DNA from: Maritalea porphyrae
GTDB lineage: Bacteria > Pseudomonadota > Alphaproteobacteria > Rhizobiales > Devosiaceae
DNA: 64,000 bases
Assembly (NCBI RefSeq): GCF_027213965.1
Contig: NZ_JAPWGX010000001.1
Span: forward strand, 1 to 64,000
Reading direction: 5' to 3'
The notes below the pieces were generated by a model, which worked only from the letters and a program-made list of their open reading frames with translations, was not told the DNA's origin and ran no database searches. A program made the translations under genes and the position numbers. Positions 40,912-49,162 of the stretch are shown in pieces; the stretch's first letter is position 1; each line of letters opens with the position of its first letter.

Positions 40912-41206
40912 TCTTTTCAAATCTGAGCACACGGACATCCCGGTGGAAGCAAGAATTGCGCGCGGACGTGAAATTGCCTCACGGTCGATCGACCAAGATG
41001 TCGAGGAAAAGAAGTTTGATGTCATCGCGCTTGAAAGCGTCGAGATTGATTATTCAACTCGCCTAGCTCAAATCGGGCGCGAAGTTGAGGCGTTGCAAAG
41101 CGAGCAAGCCAACCTTCACGGCAAACGCAAAGACAACCGCGTGCGGCTCCGTCTTCTAAAGCAGTCAATCCATGAAATGGAGATTGATCTGTTGGGGGAT
41201 GAATGA
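40901..41206 (+). CDS. 101-residue coiled-coil protein
   Basis: 'IDYSTRLAQIGREVEALQSEQANLHGKRKDNRVRLRLL' gives a coiled coil in the second half. Four-base overlap with the following membrane protein. Not recognised. Confidence 0.68.
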   Translation: MGSNLFKSEHTDIPVEARIARGREIASRSIDQDVEEKKFDVIALESVEIDYSTRLAQIGREVEALQSEQANLHGKRKDNRVRLRLLKQSIHEMEIDLLGDE

Positions 41207-41412
41207 TGGCTGAAAAACTAAAGCCCGATAACTTCATCACAACGGTTTTTAGGGGCATGGCATTGTTGCTAACTTTTGGACCAATCCTCGCGTTCATCTA
41301 TTGGGCAATCACTTGGCAGCCAATATTTCCTGCTTGGTGGGTTGGCTCTTGTCTGTTTTGTATTGGGATTTTCTTTGGCGCAATCAGACACAGAATGAGG
41401 GGGGGCGAATGA
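41203..41412 (+). CDS. Two-pass membrane protein
   Basis: 69 residues. Two hydrophobic segments, ~16-38 (GMALLLTFGPILAFIYWAIT) and ~45-60 (WWVGSCLFCIGIFFGAI), end in a basic RHRMRGG. Could be an inner-membrane anchor for the adjacent DnaJ-like/AAA+ pair, or a holin-like protein. Four-base overlaps on both sides. Confidence 0.66.
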   Translation: MMAEKLKPDNFITTVFRGMALLLTFGPILAFIYWAITWQPIFPAWWVGSCLFCIGIFFGAIRHRMRGGE

Positions 41413-41978
41413 CGGTCCCTTATCCACTGGCATGGCCAGAAAACCTGCCGCGCCACAGGTCGCCCACAACGTCGAAGTTTCGCACGTCACTTGCTGGTGC
41501 ACTAGGCAACGTCAAAAAGTCCCTGAAAGACTTCTCGAACGATAGCGGCAAGTCCGTAAGTTCAATCGTGATCTCTTCAAACTCAAGCCTTGGCGAACAA
41601 CGCCCTAAAGACGCTGGTGTGGCCGTATGGTTTGAGTGGGATAACCTACGCCTTTGCATTGCGGTCGACCGCTACCAAAAGGTCGAGGACAATTTGCAGG
41701 CCATTCACCACGTCCTAGAGGCCCGTCGCACAGAATTGCGGCATGGAACGCTTGCATTGCTTAGAGCATCCCTCAGTGGCCTGCAGGCGCTGCCCTCCCC
41801 CACAACCAAGCGCAGTTGGCGGCAAGTGTTTGGCTTTAGTGACGTGGCCACGATTTCAGAAAAGCGACTAAGTGAAGAATACCGTGAGTTGGCTAGGGAA
41901 AGTGGAGGCAATGAAGACAAACTCCGCGAGCTCAATGTTGCTCGTGATGAGGCTAGGAAGGAAATTCAGAATGTCTAA
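41409..41978 (+). CDS. DnaJ-like (J-domain-type) phage protein
   Basis: 189 residues from ATG 41409. 'VSSIVISSNSSLGEQRPKDAGVAVWFEWDNLRLCIAVDRYQKVEDNLQAI' and 'RSWRQVFGF....' followed by 'ISEKRLSEEYRELARESGG' match a group of plasmid/phage proteins annotated as J-domain-containing. The usual HPD triad is not present, so co-chaperone activity is doubtful. Overlaps the AAA+ gene by 8 bases; the two may act together. Confidence 0.75.
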   Translation: MTVPYPLAWPENLPRHRSPTTSKFRTSLAGALGNVKKSLKDFSNDSGKSVSSIVISSNSSLGEQRPKDAGVAVWFEWDNLRLCIAVDRYQKVEDNLQAIHHVLEARRTELRHGTLALLRASLSGLQALPSPTTKRSWRQVFGFSDVATISEKRLSEEYRELARESGGNEDKLRELNVARDEARKEIQNV

Positions 41979-43314
41979 AAATGATCGATTTGGCAGCCCA
42001 TTCGACCCGTCTTACCAAGGTCAAAACAAAATAACTCGACCACAGGAAATGTCAGAAAGGGAACAACATCGTCTTCGTGGGTGTGCCGATAAGAACTGCC
42101 CAGTTTGCAATCCAGAAAGTGCTGCGATTGGCACCGGTGGGGGCCAACGGCGCGCGCCAAGTTTTGCCGGATCGTATGCTGGTAGACGAGTTGAAGAGGA
42201 ACTGCAACGAAGATTGTTTTTGGCCTTAACCGACACACTTTCAGCTTCAACCAAAATTAATGATAGCCCACCAACCAGCTACAAAGAAGCACGCAAAGAA
42301 GTCGAAGCTTACATTGTAGAAGCGCCAACCCAGTCCTTTGATGACATAGTTGGCAACGACGAAGCCCTTGCCTTGCTTAAAGATGCAATCACCGCTCCTG
42401 TGGAGCACAAGGATCTGTACGAGGCATATGGCATGTCCATGCCAAAGGGAGCATTGCTATCAGGACCGCCAGGTTGTGGTAAAACAATGTTCGCGCGTGC
42501 TGCCGCTTCTCAAATGAAAGAGCTTTACGGCGATAGCCAAGAGTTTATCTCAATTTCCGGCTCCGAACTGCAGTCAATGTATGTTGGGGAAACTGAAGGC
42601 CGCATCAAAGCCATTTTCACTTATGCCCGAGAGTATAAGAGATTTCACGATGTGCCTTTGCTCGTGTTTATGGACGAAGCGGAGGTGCTATTGCCGGATC
42701 GTACGGGCCGTGTGCGACGGCTCGCACCGTGGGAGGAGTCGCAGGTAGCGACCTTCCTCGCTGAAATGGATGGCATGCAGGAAAGTGGTGCATTTGTATT
42801 GCTGGCCACCAATCGCCCAGAGGTTATTGATCAAGCTGTACTACGCGATGGGCGCTGCGATTTTAAAATTGTTGTGAAGCGCCCAACTGTCGAAGCACTT
42901 GAAATCATTCTGCGCAAAAACTTCAAAGATGTGCTGGCTGCCGAACCAACAGAGGACTTGGTGTTCGCTGCTCTCGAAGCGTTTCAAGACCCGCACAAGG
43001 TGATTGCAGAAGCCCACGCAATTGGACTTGGTGCCGATGGGAAAGCCGCAGATTTTGGCGGGAAAAATTTCATGCTTGAACACATTGTCTCGGGCGCGAT
43101 GGCCGCATCAGTCCCCGGCCGTGCAAAGCGCAGGGCTTTTGCACGCGACAAGGCTTCGGGCAAAGCCACCGGCATCACCACTGCCGACGTTCTATCGTCG
43201 GTAAACGAGCTCTTTGATGAGAACAAAGGCCTCGACCATTCGTTCGCCTTGGCCGATTTCAAGCGGGAATTTGAAACGGAAATCACCTCTAAGCGCAAGT
43301 CGAGGATGAATTAA
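41971..43314 (+). CDS. Cdc48/Vps4-like AAA+ ATPase
   Basis: 447 residues from ATG 41971. N-terminal C-x5-C-x2-C at 38-46; Walker A GPPGCGKT at 165-172; Walker B LLVFMDEAEVL around 230-240; sensor 'LLATNRPE' and an arginine finger area 'VLRDGRCDF'. Looks like a single-ring ARC/proteasome-ATPase or Cdc48-related unfoldase. Such an ATPase in a phage is unusual. Next to a DnaJ-like protein, it may remodel or unfold a host or phage target. Confidence 0.88.
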   Translation: MSKNDRFGSPFDPSYQGQNKITRPQEMSEREQHRLRGCADKNCPVCNPESAAIGTGGGQRRAPSFAGSYAGRRVEEELQRRLFLALTDTLSASTKINDSPPTSYKEARKEVEAYIVEAPTQSFDDIVGNDEALALLKDAITAPVEHKDLYEAYGMSMPKGALLSGPPGCGKTMFARAAASQMKELYGDSQEFISISGSELQSMYVGETEGRIKAIFTYAREYKRFHDVPLLVFMDEAEVLLPDRTGRVRRLAPWEESQVATFLAEMDGMQESGAFVLLATNRPEVIDQAVLRDGRCDFKIVVKRPTVEALEIILRKNFKDVLAAEPTEDLVFAALEAFQDPHKVIAEAHAIGLGADGKAADFGGKNFMLEHIVSGAMAASVPGRAKRRAFARDKASGKATGITTADVLSSVNELFDENKGLDHSFALADFKREFETEITSKRKSRMN

Positions 43315-44318
43315 TGGCTGAGAACACCAAAATTGAATGGTGCGACCATTCTTGGAACCCTTGGGTTGGCTGTACCAAAGTCTCAGCCGCTTGCGATAAC
43401 TGTTATGCAGAAGGCTGGGCAAAGCGGGCCGGACGACCTGTTTGGGGTCCGCACGCAGATCGTCAACGCACCAAAACGTGGGGATCTCCAATCAAGTGGA
43501 ACAAAACGATTGAAGGCACTGGCAAACGCGAACGCGTATTTGTCGCCTCACTTGCAGACGTTTTTGACAACCACAAATCAATTTTGCCGGAATGGCGTGC
43601 TGAAATGTGGGAATTGATCAAGTCATGCACAAACCTCGATTTCCTTTTGCTGACCAAACGCCCGCAGAACATCGCGAAGTATCTGCCAGCAGATTGGGGA
43701 ACGGGCTATCCAAATGTTTGGCTTGGAACGACTGTTGAGAACCAGACTGAGGCAGAGCGTCGTATACCACACCTATTGCGCGTCAACGCTGCTATCCATT
43801 TTCTCTCGTGCGAACCGCTGCAGAGCGAATTGTCACTGACCGAGATTGCTGGACTGTCGTCAGATGAGTATGGCGAGTTCCCGGTTTTCTTTGATGCGTT
43901 TTCGGGCAAAGCCTATGGAGAACATGGTGATGAACAAGCGTGCGGGCATTGGATTGATCCGGGCATTGACTGGGTAATCTCTGGCGGCGAAAGCGGACCA
44001 GGCGCGCGCCCTACCCATCCCGACTGGCACCGCTCGTTGCGCGACCAATGCGCAGAAGCTGGTGTGGCATTCTTCTTTAAGCAATGGGGCGAATGGGTTC
44101 CCGGTCACTACTCGATTTCGCAACACACAATGTTGCTTGACCCGTCGAACGGTCCCAAAAGCGGCATGGTGCTTGGTGAGCCACCTCATTCTCCAACCCA
44201 TGTACATGATTGGGGCGACGGCTATATCGCTGCCAAGGTCGGTAAAAAGAAGGCTGGAAAGCTTCTTGATGGGGGAGTCTTCCATGAGTTCCCGGGGGTG
44301 GCCGAAATCAATGACTAA
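43314..44318 (+). CDS. Phage Gp37/Gp68-family (DUF5131) protein
   Basis: 334 residues. 'KIEWCDHSWNPWVGCTKVSAACDNCYAE' at the start provides cysteines CxxxxxxxC..CxxC, followed by 'HLLRVNAAIHFLSCEPLQ' and 'WVISGGESGPGARP'. The family resembles radical-SAM-like enzymes; its role in phages is not known to me. Overlaps the AAA+ stop codon by one base. Confidence 0.87.
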   Translation: MAENTKIEWCDHSWNPWVGCTKVSAACDNCYAEGWAKRAGRPVWGPHADRQRTKTWGSPIKWNKTIEGTGKRERVFVASLADVFDNHKSILPEWRAEMWELIKSCTNLDFLLLTKRPQNIAKYLPADWGTGYPNVWLGTTVENQTEAERRIPHLLRVNAAIHFLSCEPLQSELSLTEIAGLSSDEYGEFPVFFDAFSGKAYGEHGDEQACGHWIDPGIDWVISGGESGPGARPTHPDWHRSLRDQCAEAGVAFFFKQWGEWVPGHYSISQHTMLLDPSNGPKSGMVLGEPPHSPTHVHDWGDGYIAAKVGKKKAGKLLDGGVFHEFPGVAEIND

Positions 44319-44538
44319 GTGCTGCATACCCTTCTGCGACCGCACCACCAAAAAGGATCATCCTGAGTGGGTTTGCGCGGTGCACTGGAAACCAGTGCCG
44401 CCGAAGTTGAAGGCATTAAACACGAGAAAACAAAACGCCGTGAACAAGGCAGAAGACGAAGCAACCGCGATACGCGAAAGTCAAAAGGTCTGGGCCAAGT
44501 GCAAGAGGATCGCAACAGAAAAGGCAATGGGAATATGA
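44311..44538 (+). CDS. 75-residue zinc-finger-like protein
   Basis: 'MTKCCIPFCDRTTKKDHPEWVCAVHW' carries four cysteines and two histidines that may form a zinc knuckle, then a basic helix. Overlaps the preceding gene by 8 bases and the next by 4. Unknown role. Confidence 0.68.
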   Translation: MTKCCIPFCDRTTKKDHPEWVCAVHWKPVPPKLKALNTRKQNAVNKAEDEATAIRESQKVWAKCKRIATEKAMGI

Positions 44539-44969
44539 CTGATATTACCAAGAAACGCCATGAGTTTATGGTCAGTGGATTGAAGGCTCAGCTCGAGACG
44601 TATTCGTTATTGGCCTCAAGAAGCGGCCGCTCGACCAACCTAATGAATATCCTTCGGCCGGACGATTGTGTTGTCTTCCCGAAGGTAGCTCAGCTGCGAT
44701 GGTTCGAGAGAAGCTACGACCAATTCCTTGACCAGTCCAAAACTCTCCATCACTCGGCAAACTCAATTAGGTTGATCGCAATCCCTCCACACAACATCGA
44801 CCTGATTTCACATGCGGCTGACCGTTCAAAAGTCGAAGGGAAGGTGTACTTCGACGACACCTGGTACGAAGCGCACGCTCAATGGGCAATTGGTTTGCTG
44901 GATAGTAGACCGGAAGCTATTTCCGCGAAGTTGAAACAAACACCTCCAACACAGCAGGAGTTTACATGA
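44535..44969 (+). CDS. 144-residue unknown protein
   Basis: Start at ATG 44535 (ATGA overlap). Acidic/neutral, 'SRSGRSTNLMNILRPDDCVVFPKVAQLRWFERSYDQF'. No motif recognised. Four-base overlap with the following tiny gene. Confidence 0.68.
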   Translation: MTDITKKRHEFMVSGLKAQLETYSLLASRSGRSTNLMNILRPDDCVVFPKVAQLRWFERSYDQFLDQSKTLHHSANSIRLIAIPPHNIDLISHAADRSKVEGKVYFDDTWYEAHAQWAIGLLDSRPEAISAKLKQTPPTQQEFT

Positions 44970-45142
44970 GCAAAATCCCTATCCAGGAGGCAACTTTAGA
45001 AGTCGAACAAGATGATATTGGCCAATGCTCCACGTGCCGAGAACTCGCTATCGATGGCGAGAAATATTGCAGCTATTGCAAAGATTATTGGGCCGATGTT
45101 GAGAATGGAATGTTTGATGATGAGAGTGGGATTAATGACTGA
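44966..45142 (+). CDS. 58-residue zinc-ribbon protein
   Basis: MSKIPIQEATLEVEQDDIG then CSTC and CSYC pairs 16 residues apart, a rubredoxin/zinc-ribbon-like layout with acidic flanks. Overlaps neighbours by 4 and 8 bases. Unknown function. Confidence 0.68.
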   Translation: MSKIPIQEATLEVEQDDIGQCSTCRELAIDGEKYCSYCKDYWADVENGMFDDESGIND

Positions 45143-45563
45143 ACCAGACTTCAAATTAGACCTTGGTGGGAATAAACCCCCGTTGGCTGTCGCATGGCGG
45201 GTTAAAGACTTCGCAGATGGGTGGATACTTTTCACCAATCCTATCTTAGCAAGTGATGAAGCTACATTGTCGAGCGGAAAACGCGAGGCTCTATACACTG
45301 CACAGGACGTTCAATCCGCCTACAACGCTGGCAAGGCTGAGAACGGGTGGGAGTTCGATGTAGACCAAGCCAAACGGGATGGAACTAAATATGACTTTTG
45401 GGTCGAAATGGAAAGCGGATTGAGGAGACGGTTCCAAGATTGTTACTGGTCCGATCTAGGAAACGATTGGAAGCTGAATGGTGAACACTACGCAAGTAGC
45501 TACCCGCTATATATGCGCATCCTCGCCTACCGCCTTATAGACCTTCCAAACGAGGTGAAGTGA
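45135..45563 (+). CDS. 142-residue unknown protein
   Basis: 'LAVAWRVKDFADGWILFTNP' and 'GTKYDFWVEMESGLRRRFQDCYW' suggest a compact alpha/beta fold; the first half looks like a 'WRVKDFADGWIL' module common in phage accessory proteins. ATGA-type overlap with the previous gene. Confidence 0.7.
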   Translation: MTEPDFKLDLGGNKPPLAVAWRVKDFADGWILFTNPILASDEATLSSGKREALYTAQDVQSAYNAGKAENGWEFDVDQAKRDGTKYDFWVEMESGLRRRFQDCYWSDLGNDWKLNGEHYASSYPLYMRILAYRLIDLPNEVK

Positions 45564-45564
45564 G

Positions 45565-45825
45565 ATGGGTGGAACACCAGCAACCCGTATCGAGTTTTAC
45601 AACCGAGGCGGGGGAATGATCGATGCGCTTCGAGGCTATGTTGTGCCCCGCCAAGGTGAATATATCAACATCAATCAAGAGCAGTGGAAAGTGGCGTTTG
45701 TTTCATGGTGCGTAGACACAGAACGGCCGTGGGGCAAAGAACTTCGCGCAAATGTTGAGCTTGAAAAAGTGCCAAACGACGAAGTTGGCCCCGCCACTCC
45801 CAACACCAATGGAGAAAGCAAGTGA
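45565..45825 (+). CDS. 86-residue unknown protein
   Basis: 'GMIDALRGYVVPRQGEYININQEQWKVAFVSWCVD' indicates a small beta-rich fold; the C-terminus is disordered. GAGG lies 10 bases before ATG 45565. Overlaps the next gene by 4 bases. Confidence 0.66.
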   Translation: MGGTPATRIEFYNRGGGMIDALRGYVVPRQGEYININQEQWKVAFVSWCVDTERPWGKELRANVELEKVPNDEVGPATPNTNGESK

Positions 45826-46211
45826 CTGACGCGCCGATCACCGCAAATGTTGTCCGCTTCCCACGCTACAAAGTTTCACGCAAGAACACGTTCATCGTGA
45901 TTGTCGGGGAGAACTATAATCTGGATGGAACTGCAGATATTCCAAAGCTCTATCGCGTTACGAAGATAACCAACCGCCGCATCTATGTGGAGGATGAAAA
46001 GCGCACTTTCTACAACAAGCATTCGTCACGGTTTCGGTTCTTTGATGACTACCAGCAAGCGGTCGCCCTTTTGGAAAAACTTGGCCATGAGCATCCAATT
46101 GAGCAAGCGGTTAATGGCTTCGTTGAGGCACGTTTTACCATGGCTGCAGCCAAAGCCGCCCTTCTGAAATCCGGTTGGGCCGAAAGCGATACGCAAGGGC
46201 AATTGCTGTAA
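45822..46211 (+). CDS. 129-residue unknown protein
   Basis: Beta-rich N-terminal half ('KNTFIVIVGENYN', 'LYRVTKITNRRIYVED') and a helical C-terminal half. GTG/ATGA-type overlap with the preceding gene. Not recognised. Confidence 0.68.
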   Translation: MTDAPITANVVRFPRYKVSRKNTFIVIVGENYNLDGTADIPKLYRVTKITNRRIYVEDEKRTFYNKHSSRFRFFDDYQQAVALLEKLGHEHPIEQAVNGFVEARFTMAAAKAALLKSGWAESDTQGQLL

Positions 46212-46411
46212 TGAGCCGCATCTCCATCCATCAACTCGAAGAATCGTTGCACGCATGCGCAGACTTAATTGCCGCGCATGGAGATTGCTATCTGCCGATT
46301 TTTGAGCGGTTGGAACGGGAGATAGAGAAGGCTCGCAACTCTGCAACGTCGCGAGATAGAGCGTTGCAGATGGCCAGACGGAACGATAAAGAAGACCGGT
46401 TTCATTTGTAG
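46211..46411 (+). CDS. 66-residue helical protein, last prophage gene
   Basis: ATG 46211 overlaps the previous stop (TAATG). Helical, basic C-terminus (SATSRDRALQMARRNDKED). It lies next to the putative attachment site, but it lacks features of an excisionase that I can name. Confidence 0.66.
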   Translation: MSRISIHQLEESLHACADLIAAHGDCYLPIFERLEREIEKARNSATSRDRALQMARRNDKEDRFHL

Positions 46412-46417
46412 AATGTC

Positions 46418-46441
46418 GTTTTGATGCACTTTTTGATGCAC
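46418..46441. repeat. Tandem 12-bp repeat next to the attachment site
   Basis: GTTTTGATGCAC (46418-46429) is followed at once by TTTTTGATGCAC (46430-46441), one mismatch. Short direct repeats beside a tRNA-type att core are what integrase arm-type sites look like; function inferred from place. Confidence 0.6.
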
Positions 46442-46532
46442 TTTTATCAAAATAGAAGAACAAAATTTCTTCAAATTTCCTGAATAAGCCTCTGTAAAAC
46501 AAGAGTTTTCTTTCATTCAATGAAAATAGCGT

Positions 46533-46553
46533 CTAGTCCCGTAGGGCGCACCA
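46533..46553 (+). repeat. Right attachment site candidate (tRNA 3' end fragment)
   Basis: CTAGTCCCGTAGGGCGCACCA reads like the end of a tRNA: part of the T-loop, CCCGT T-stem arm, AGGGCGC acceptor arm, A discriminator and CCA. The matching 5' arms are missing upstream, so this is only a fragment, as expected at the phage-distal end of an integration in a tRNA gene. The isotype is uncertain; a tRNA-Arg starting GCGCCCT would fit the acceptor arm. Confidence 0.6.
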
Positions 46554-46579
46554 ACTCTTTAAGAGTTTTGCGAAACAAG

Positions 46580-46606
46580 AAACCGGCCTTTATGGCCGGT
46601 TTTTTT
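46580..46606 (+). terminator. Rho-independent terminator
   Basis: AAACCGGCC / GGCCGGTTT stem (9 bp) around a 5-base loop, followed by seven T. Located 27 bases after the tRNA-like 3' end, consistent with the tRNA gene's own terminator retained at the host side. Confidence 0.88.
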
Positions 46607-46697
46607 GTGCGCGAATTTATACGACCGTATAGATTGCTACCAATAAAACCTGTAACCAATGTCCAACTATCTTGGCAGCGGATAAGGATAAACGGCA

Positions 46698-48188
46698 ATG
46701 GAACGGCTTGTTCAAACGATTGTGCAAAAGCGCCTGTTGCCGCTTGTGCTTGTCGCGCTTGTTTTTATCGCTGCCAAAATCATTTTTGCACTGATAACGA
46801 TCGTTGCGGCGGACGAAGCCTATTACTGGGTTTGGGGCGAAAATCTCGCCCTCTCCTATTTTGATCACCCGCCGTTAAACGCATGGCTCATTGGTCTCAC
46901 GAGCATTTTTTTTGACAACAATGTATTTGCGATGCGTTTGCCGACGTTTCTAACGTTCGCTGGCACGCTTTACGTCTATTGGCTGTTTGCGTGTCGACTT
47001 TTCCCTAAAGCGCCTGAGAGAGCATTCTTACTTACAACAATTGGCTTTTTGGCGTCTCCAACTTTGTTTGCTTGGACGTCGATCGTTTATAACGACCATC
47101 TGCTCATCTTTTTGTCGTTGGCGGCCACATATGCGTTCGCCGACTATTTTAGCGCCTATTCAACAGATGAACGAACGTCAACAAAGCCGCTTTATGCTGG
47201 CGCTTTGCTTTTGGGCCTTGCCGCCTTATCAAAATACAATGCGGCATTCTTGGGCGTCAGCATTGCCGCGCTAGTCATTGCCCATCCTCGCCTGCGTACA
47301 CTGTTGTTGCGCCCGCACATATTTGTTGCAGGTTTGCTTTGTGTGCTGATGCTTACCCCGGTATTGCTGTGGAACATCCAGCACGATTTTGCTTCGTTTG
47401 AATTGCATTTGGTGGACCGGTATGACCGACCGCTGTTCACTTCCTTCAAAGCCGACACCTTTATTCGTTATTTGGCGTCCACATTTATCTATTTTGGTCC
47501 GGTTTTGATGATTCCACTCGTCGCGATCTTTTTCAGGCAACGCGACCTTGATCAATTTGGCAACATGACCATCTGGATCGCACGCCTCATGATTGCATTT
47601 ACGTTTGTGACTTTTACGGCCCTGTCGACCCGAGGTGCGGTACATTGGTACTGGGGCGCAATTGCCTACGCCTTGATGCTACCGTTTTTACCCATTTTGT
47701 TGAAGAATATGTGGCTATATGGCGTACACATCGTTCTTGGGCTAACTTTCGTTGTCTATGCGACCGTAAACTATAGCTACGCCCCAGTTGAGCTACTGCT
47801 TGGTGGACAAAGCTCTGAGGTAGCACGCGTTTATGGCTGGCCCGAAGCTGGCGAACTTGCGGTTCAGCTTGAACGTAAACATGGCCCAATTTACCTTGCT
47901 ACAACCGGCTATCCAACCGCTGCCCAATTGGCGCACACACTTGATAGAACAGACATCTATGATCTTGACCCGCGCCCCTCACATTTTAGCTTTGTGGAAC
48001 GCAAAGCCATCGCGCCCGGCGCCGACGCTGTCATTTTACATGATCAGTTTGGTAATTTAGAAGGAACCGCTGCTCGGTTTGAACGCTTCAGCAAAATTGA
48101 GACGTTTGTGTACACTGCTCATGGCGTTGATATAAATAAGTTTGAGTTCTATTTGGGTGAAGGCTTTATCTCCGATGGCGATCAATAA
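46698..48188 (+). CDS. ArnT-like glycosyltransferase family 39 (copy 1)
   Basis: 496 residues, about 10-12 membrane segments. 'AADEAYYWVWGENLALSYFDHPPLNAWLI' contains the family's catalytic Asp/Glu motif (DEAYYW then SYFDHPP), typical of GT39/PMT_2 (ArnT, dolichyl-phosphate-sugar-type) transferases in the inner membrane. Such enzymes add a sugar from a lipid-linked donor to lipid A or other acceptors. A paralogue lies at 49778. First host gene to the right of the prophage. Confidence 0.85.
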   Translation: MERLVQTIVQKRLLPLVLVALVFIAAKIIFALITIVAADEAYYWVWGENLALSYFDHPPLNAWLIGLTSIFFDNNVFAMRLPTFLTFAGTLYVYWLFACRLFPKAPERAFLLTTIGFLASPTLFAWTSIVYNDHLLIFLSLAATYAFADYFSAYSTDERTSTKPLYAGALLLGLAALSKYNAAFLGVSIAALVIAHPRLRTLLLRPHIFVAGLLCVLMLTPVLLWNIQHDFASFELHLVDRYDRPLFTSFKADTFIRYLASTFIYFGPVLMIPLVAIFFRQRDLDQFGNMTIWIARLMIAFTFVTFTALSTRGAVHWYWGAIAYALMLPFLPILLKNMWLYGVHIVLGLTFVVYATVNYSYAPVELLLGGQSSEVARVYGWPEAGELAVQLERKHGPIYLATTGYPTAAQLAHTLDRTDIYDLDPRPSHFSFVERKAIAPGADAVILHDQFGNLEGTAARFERFSKIETFVYTAHGVDINKFEFYLGEGFISDGDQ

Positions 48189-49093
48189 TAGTCACGCAGC
48201 AAGCGATAGAACCAAAACCTCTCTTCATGATCGAACAAATCATCAAGCTGCTTAGGTGATAATCCCGTAATGCGCTTTACGTCGCGCCCAAGGTGCGATT
48301 GGTCTGCGTACCCGTTTTCGAACGCAATTTGCGAAATGCTAAAATCGTCTTGCCCACGTTTTTCCAAGTAGTTCTTGTACAGTTCTTCGCCGCGTCCGTG
48401 GGCGGCCAATTCTCGTTGTGTCAAACCTGTCCATTGTTTTATGCGCCGTTGCAATTGTCGCGTGCTGCGACCAACGCCCTTTGTGGCCAGTTGAGATAGG
48501 CTCCGGTTTGCCCAATCCACAAGTCCATTGGGCAAAATCGCATGGCTGGGTCGCCTTTGCGCCCAAATGGGCTCAAGTATATCCTGAAGCTTCAAGAACT
48601 CCTGCGTGGCGTCCTTATTTGCACCGAACAAATCAAAGCAGCACTGAAACTCACTTGAAAGCAGCTCGGTGGCGTCAATGTTTTTGTCCACAATGTCCTT
48701 TACGGATACGCCAGTGAGCGCAAACCACGCGTCGGGCAAGAACCCAACAGTAATCGCATAAACGTCGCCGTCGTTCCACGACAGGGTGGGCGCTGTGGTT
48801 GGCCCACTAACAGCAAATTTGGGAAAAGCCGGCCATAGCCGCGGATCTTTCTCATTTGGGTTGTCGGCCATCCGGCAAGTGCCTTCGATGATCCACGAAA
48901 GTGCACAGTATGGCGATGTTGAAAAATTGTTGTAACGATTCCCAGCAATCAGGTTTGCGCCTCTCGTATCGCGCACAATTCCAATGGGCATGCAAGACGC
49001 TAACTCTTGCCTTGGCAACAACAGCGCAGCACGCGCTCTCGAACGGATTTCTTGCGGAATTTCTTGTTCTGAAATCATGCTCACATCATTCAT
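48182..49093 (-). CDS. AraC-family transcriptional regulator
   Basis: 303 residues. C-terminal HTH: 'RSTRQLQRRIKQWTGLTQRELAAHGRG' and 'ISQIAFENGYADQSHLGRDVKRITGLSP', standard AraC/XylS pattern. The N-terminal ~190 residues are an effector-like domain. Convergent with the GT39 gene and overlapping it by 7 bases. Target and signal unknown; may control flanking glycosyltransferase genes. Confidence 0.84.
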   Translation of the reverse strand: MNDVSMISEQEIPQEIRSRARAALLLPRQELASCMPIGIVRDTRGANLIAGNRYNNFSTSPYCALSWIIEGTCRMADNPNEKDPRLWPAFPKFAVSGPTTAPTLSWNDGDVYAITVGFLPDAWFALTGVSVKDIVDKNIDATELLSSEFQCCFDLFGANKDATQEFLKLQDILEPIWAQRRPSHAILPNGLVDWANRSLSQLATKGVGRSTRQLQRRIKQWTGLTQRELAAHGRGEELYKNYLEKRGQDDFSISQIAFENGYADQSHLGRDVKRITGLSPKQLDDLFDHEERFWFYRLLRDYY

Positions 49094-49162
49094 GTCGTAT
49101 CTATTCTATACTGAATTGGCTGAAATATTGAATGTGCGGTTATCATTTAAAGGGATACCGAC

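Larger units (their letters stand above)
1..46553. mobile_element. Prophage (lambda-like head, P2-like contractile tail), left end outside window
   Basis: Terminase, portal, capsid, baseplate, CI/Cro switch, RecE/RecT and replication genes form one continuous block of short overlapping genes. The right limit is set by a tRNA-3'-like sequence at 46533-46553, after which typical chromosomal genes begin. The fibre gene is cut by the left window edge and sheath, tube, tape measure, lysis and integrase genes are not seen, so the element extends leftwards. That it is an integrated prophage and not a free phage is inferred from the flanking host genes and the repressor region. Confidence 0.93.

Noticed and set aside
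46521-46553. Intact tRNA gene at the prophage right end
   Set aside because: Only the 3' third is present; no D-arm, anticodon arm or matching acceptor 5' strand is found upstream.
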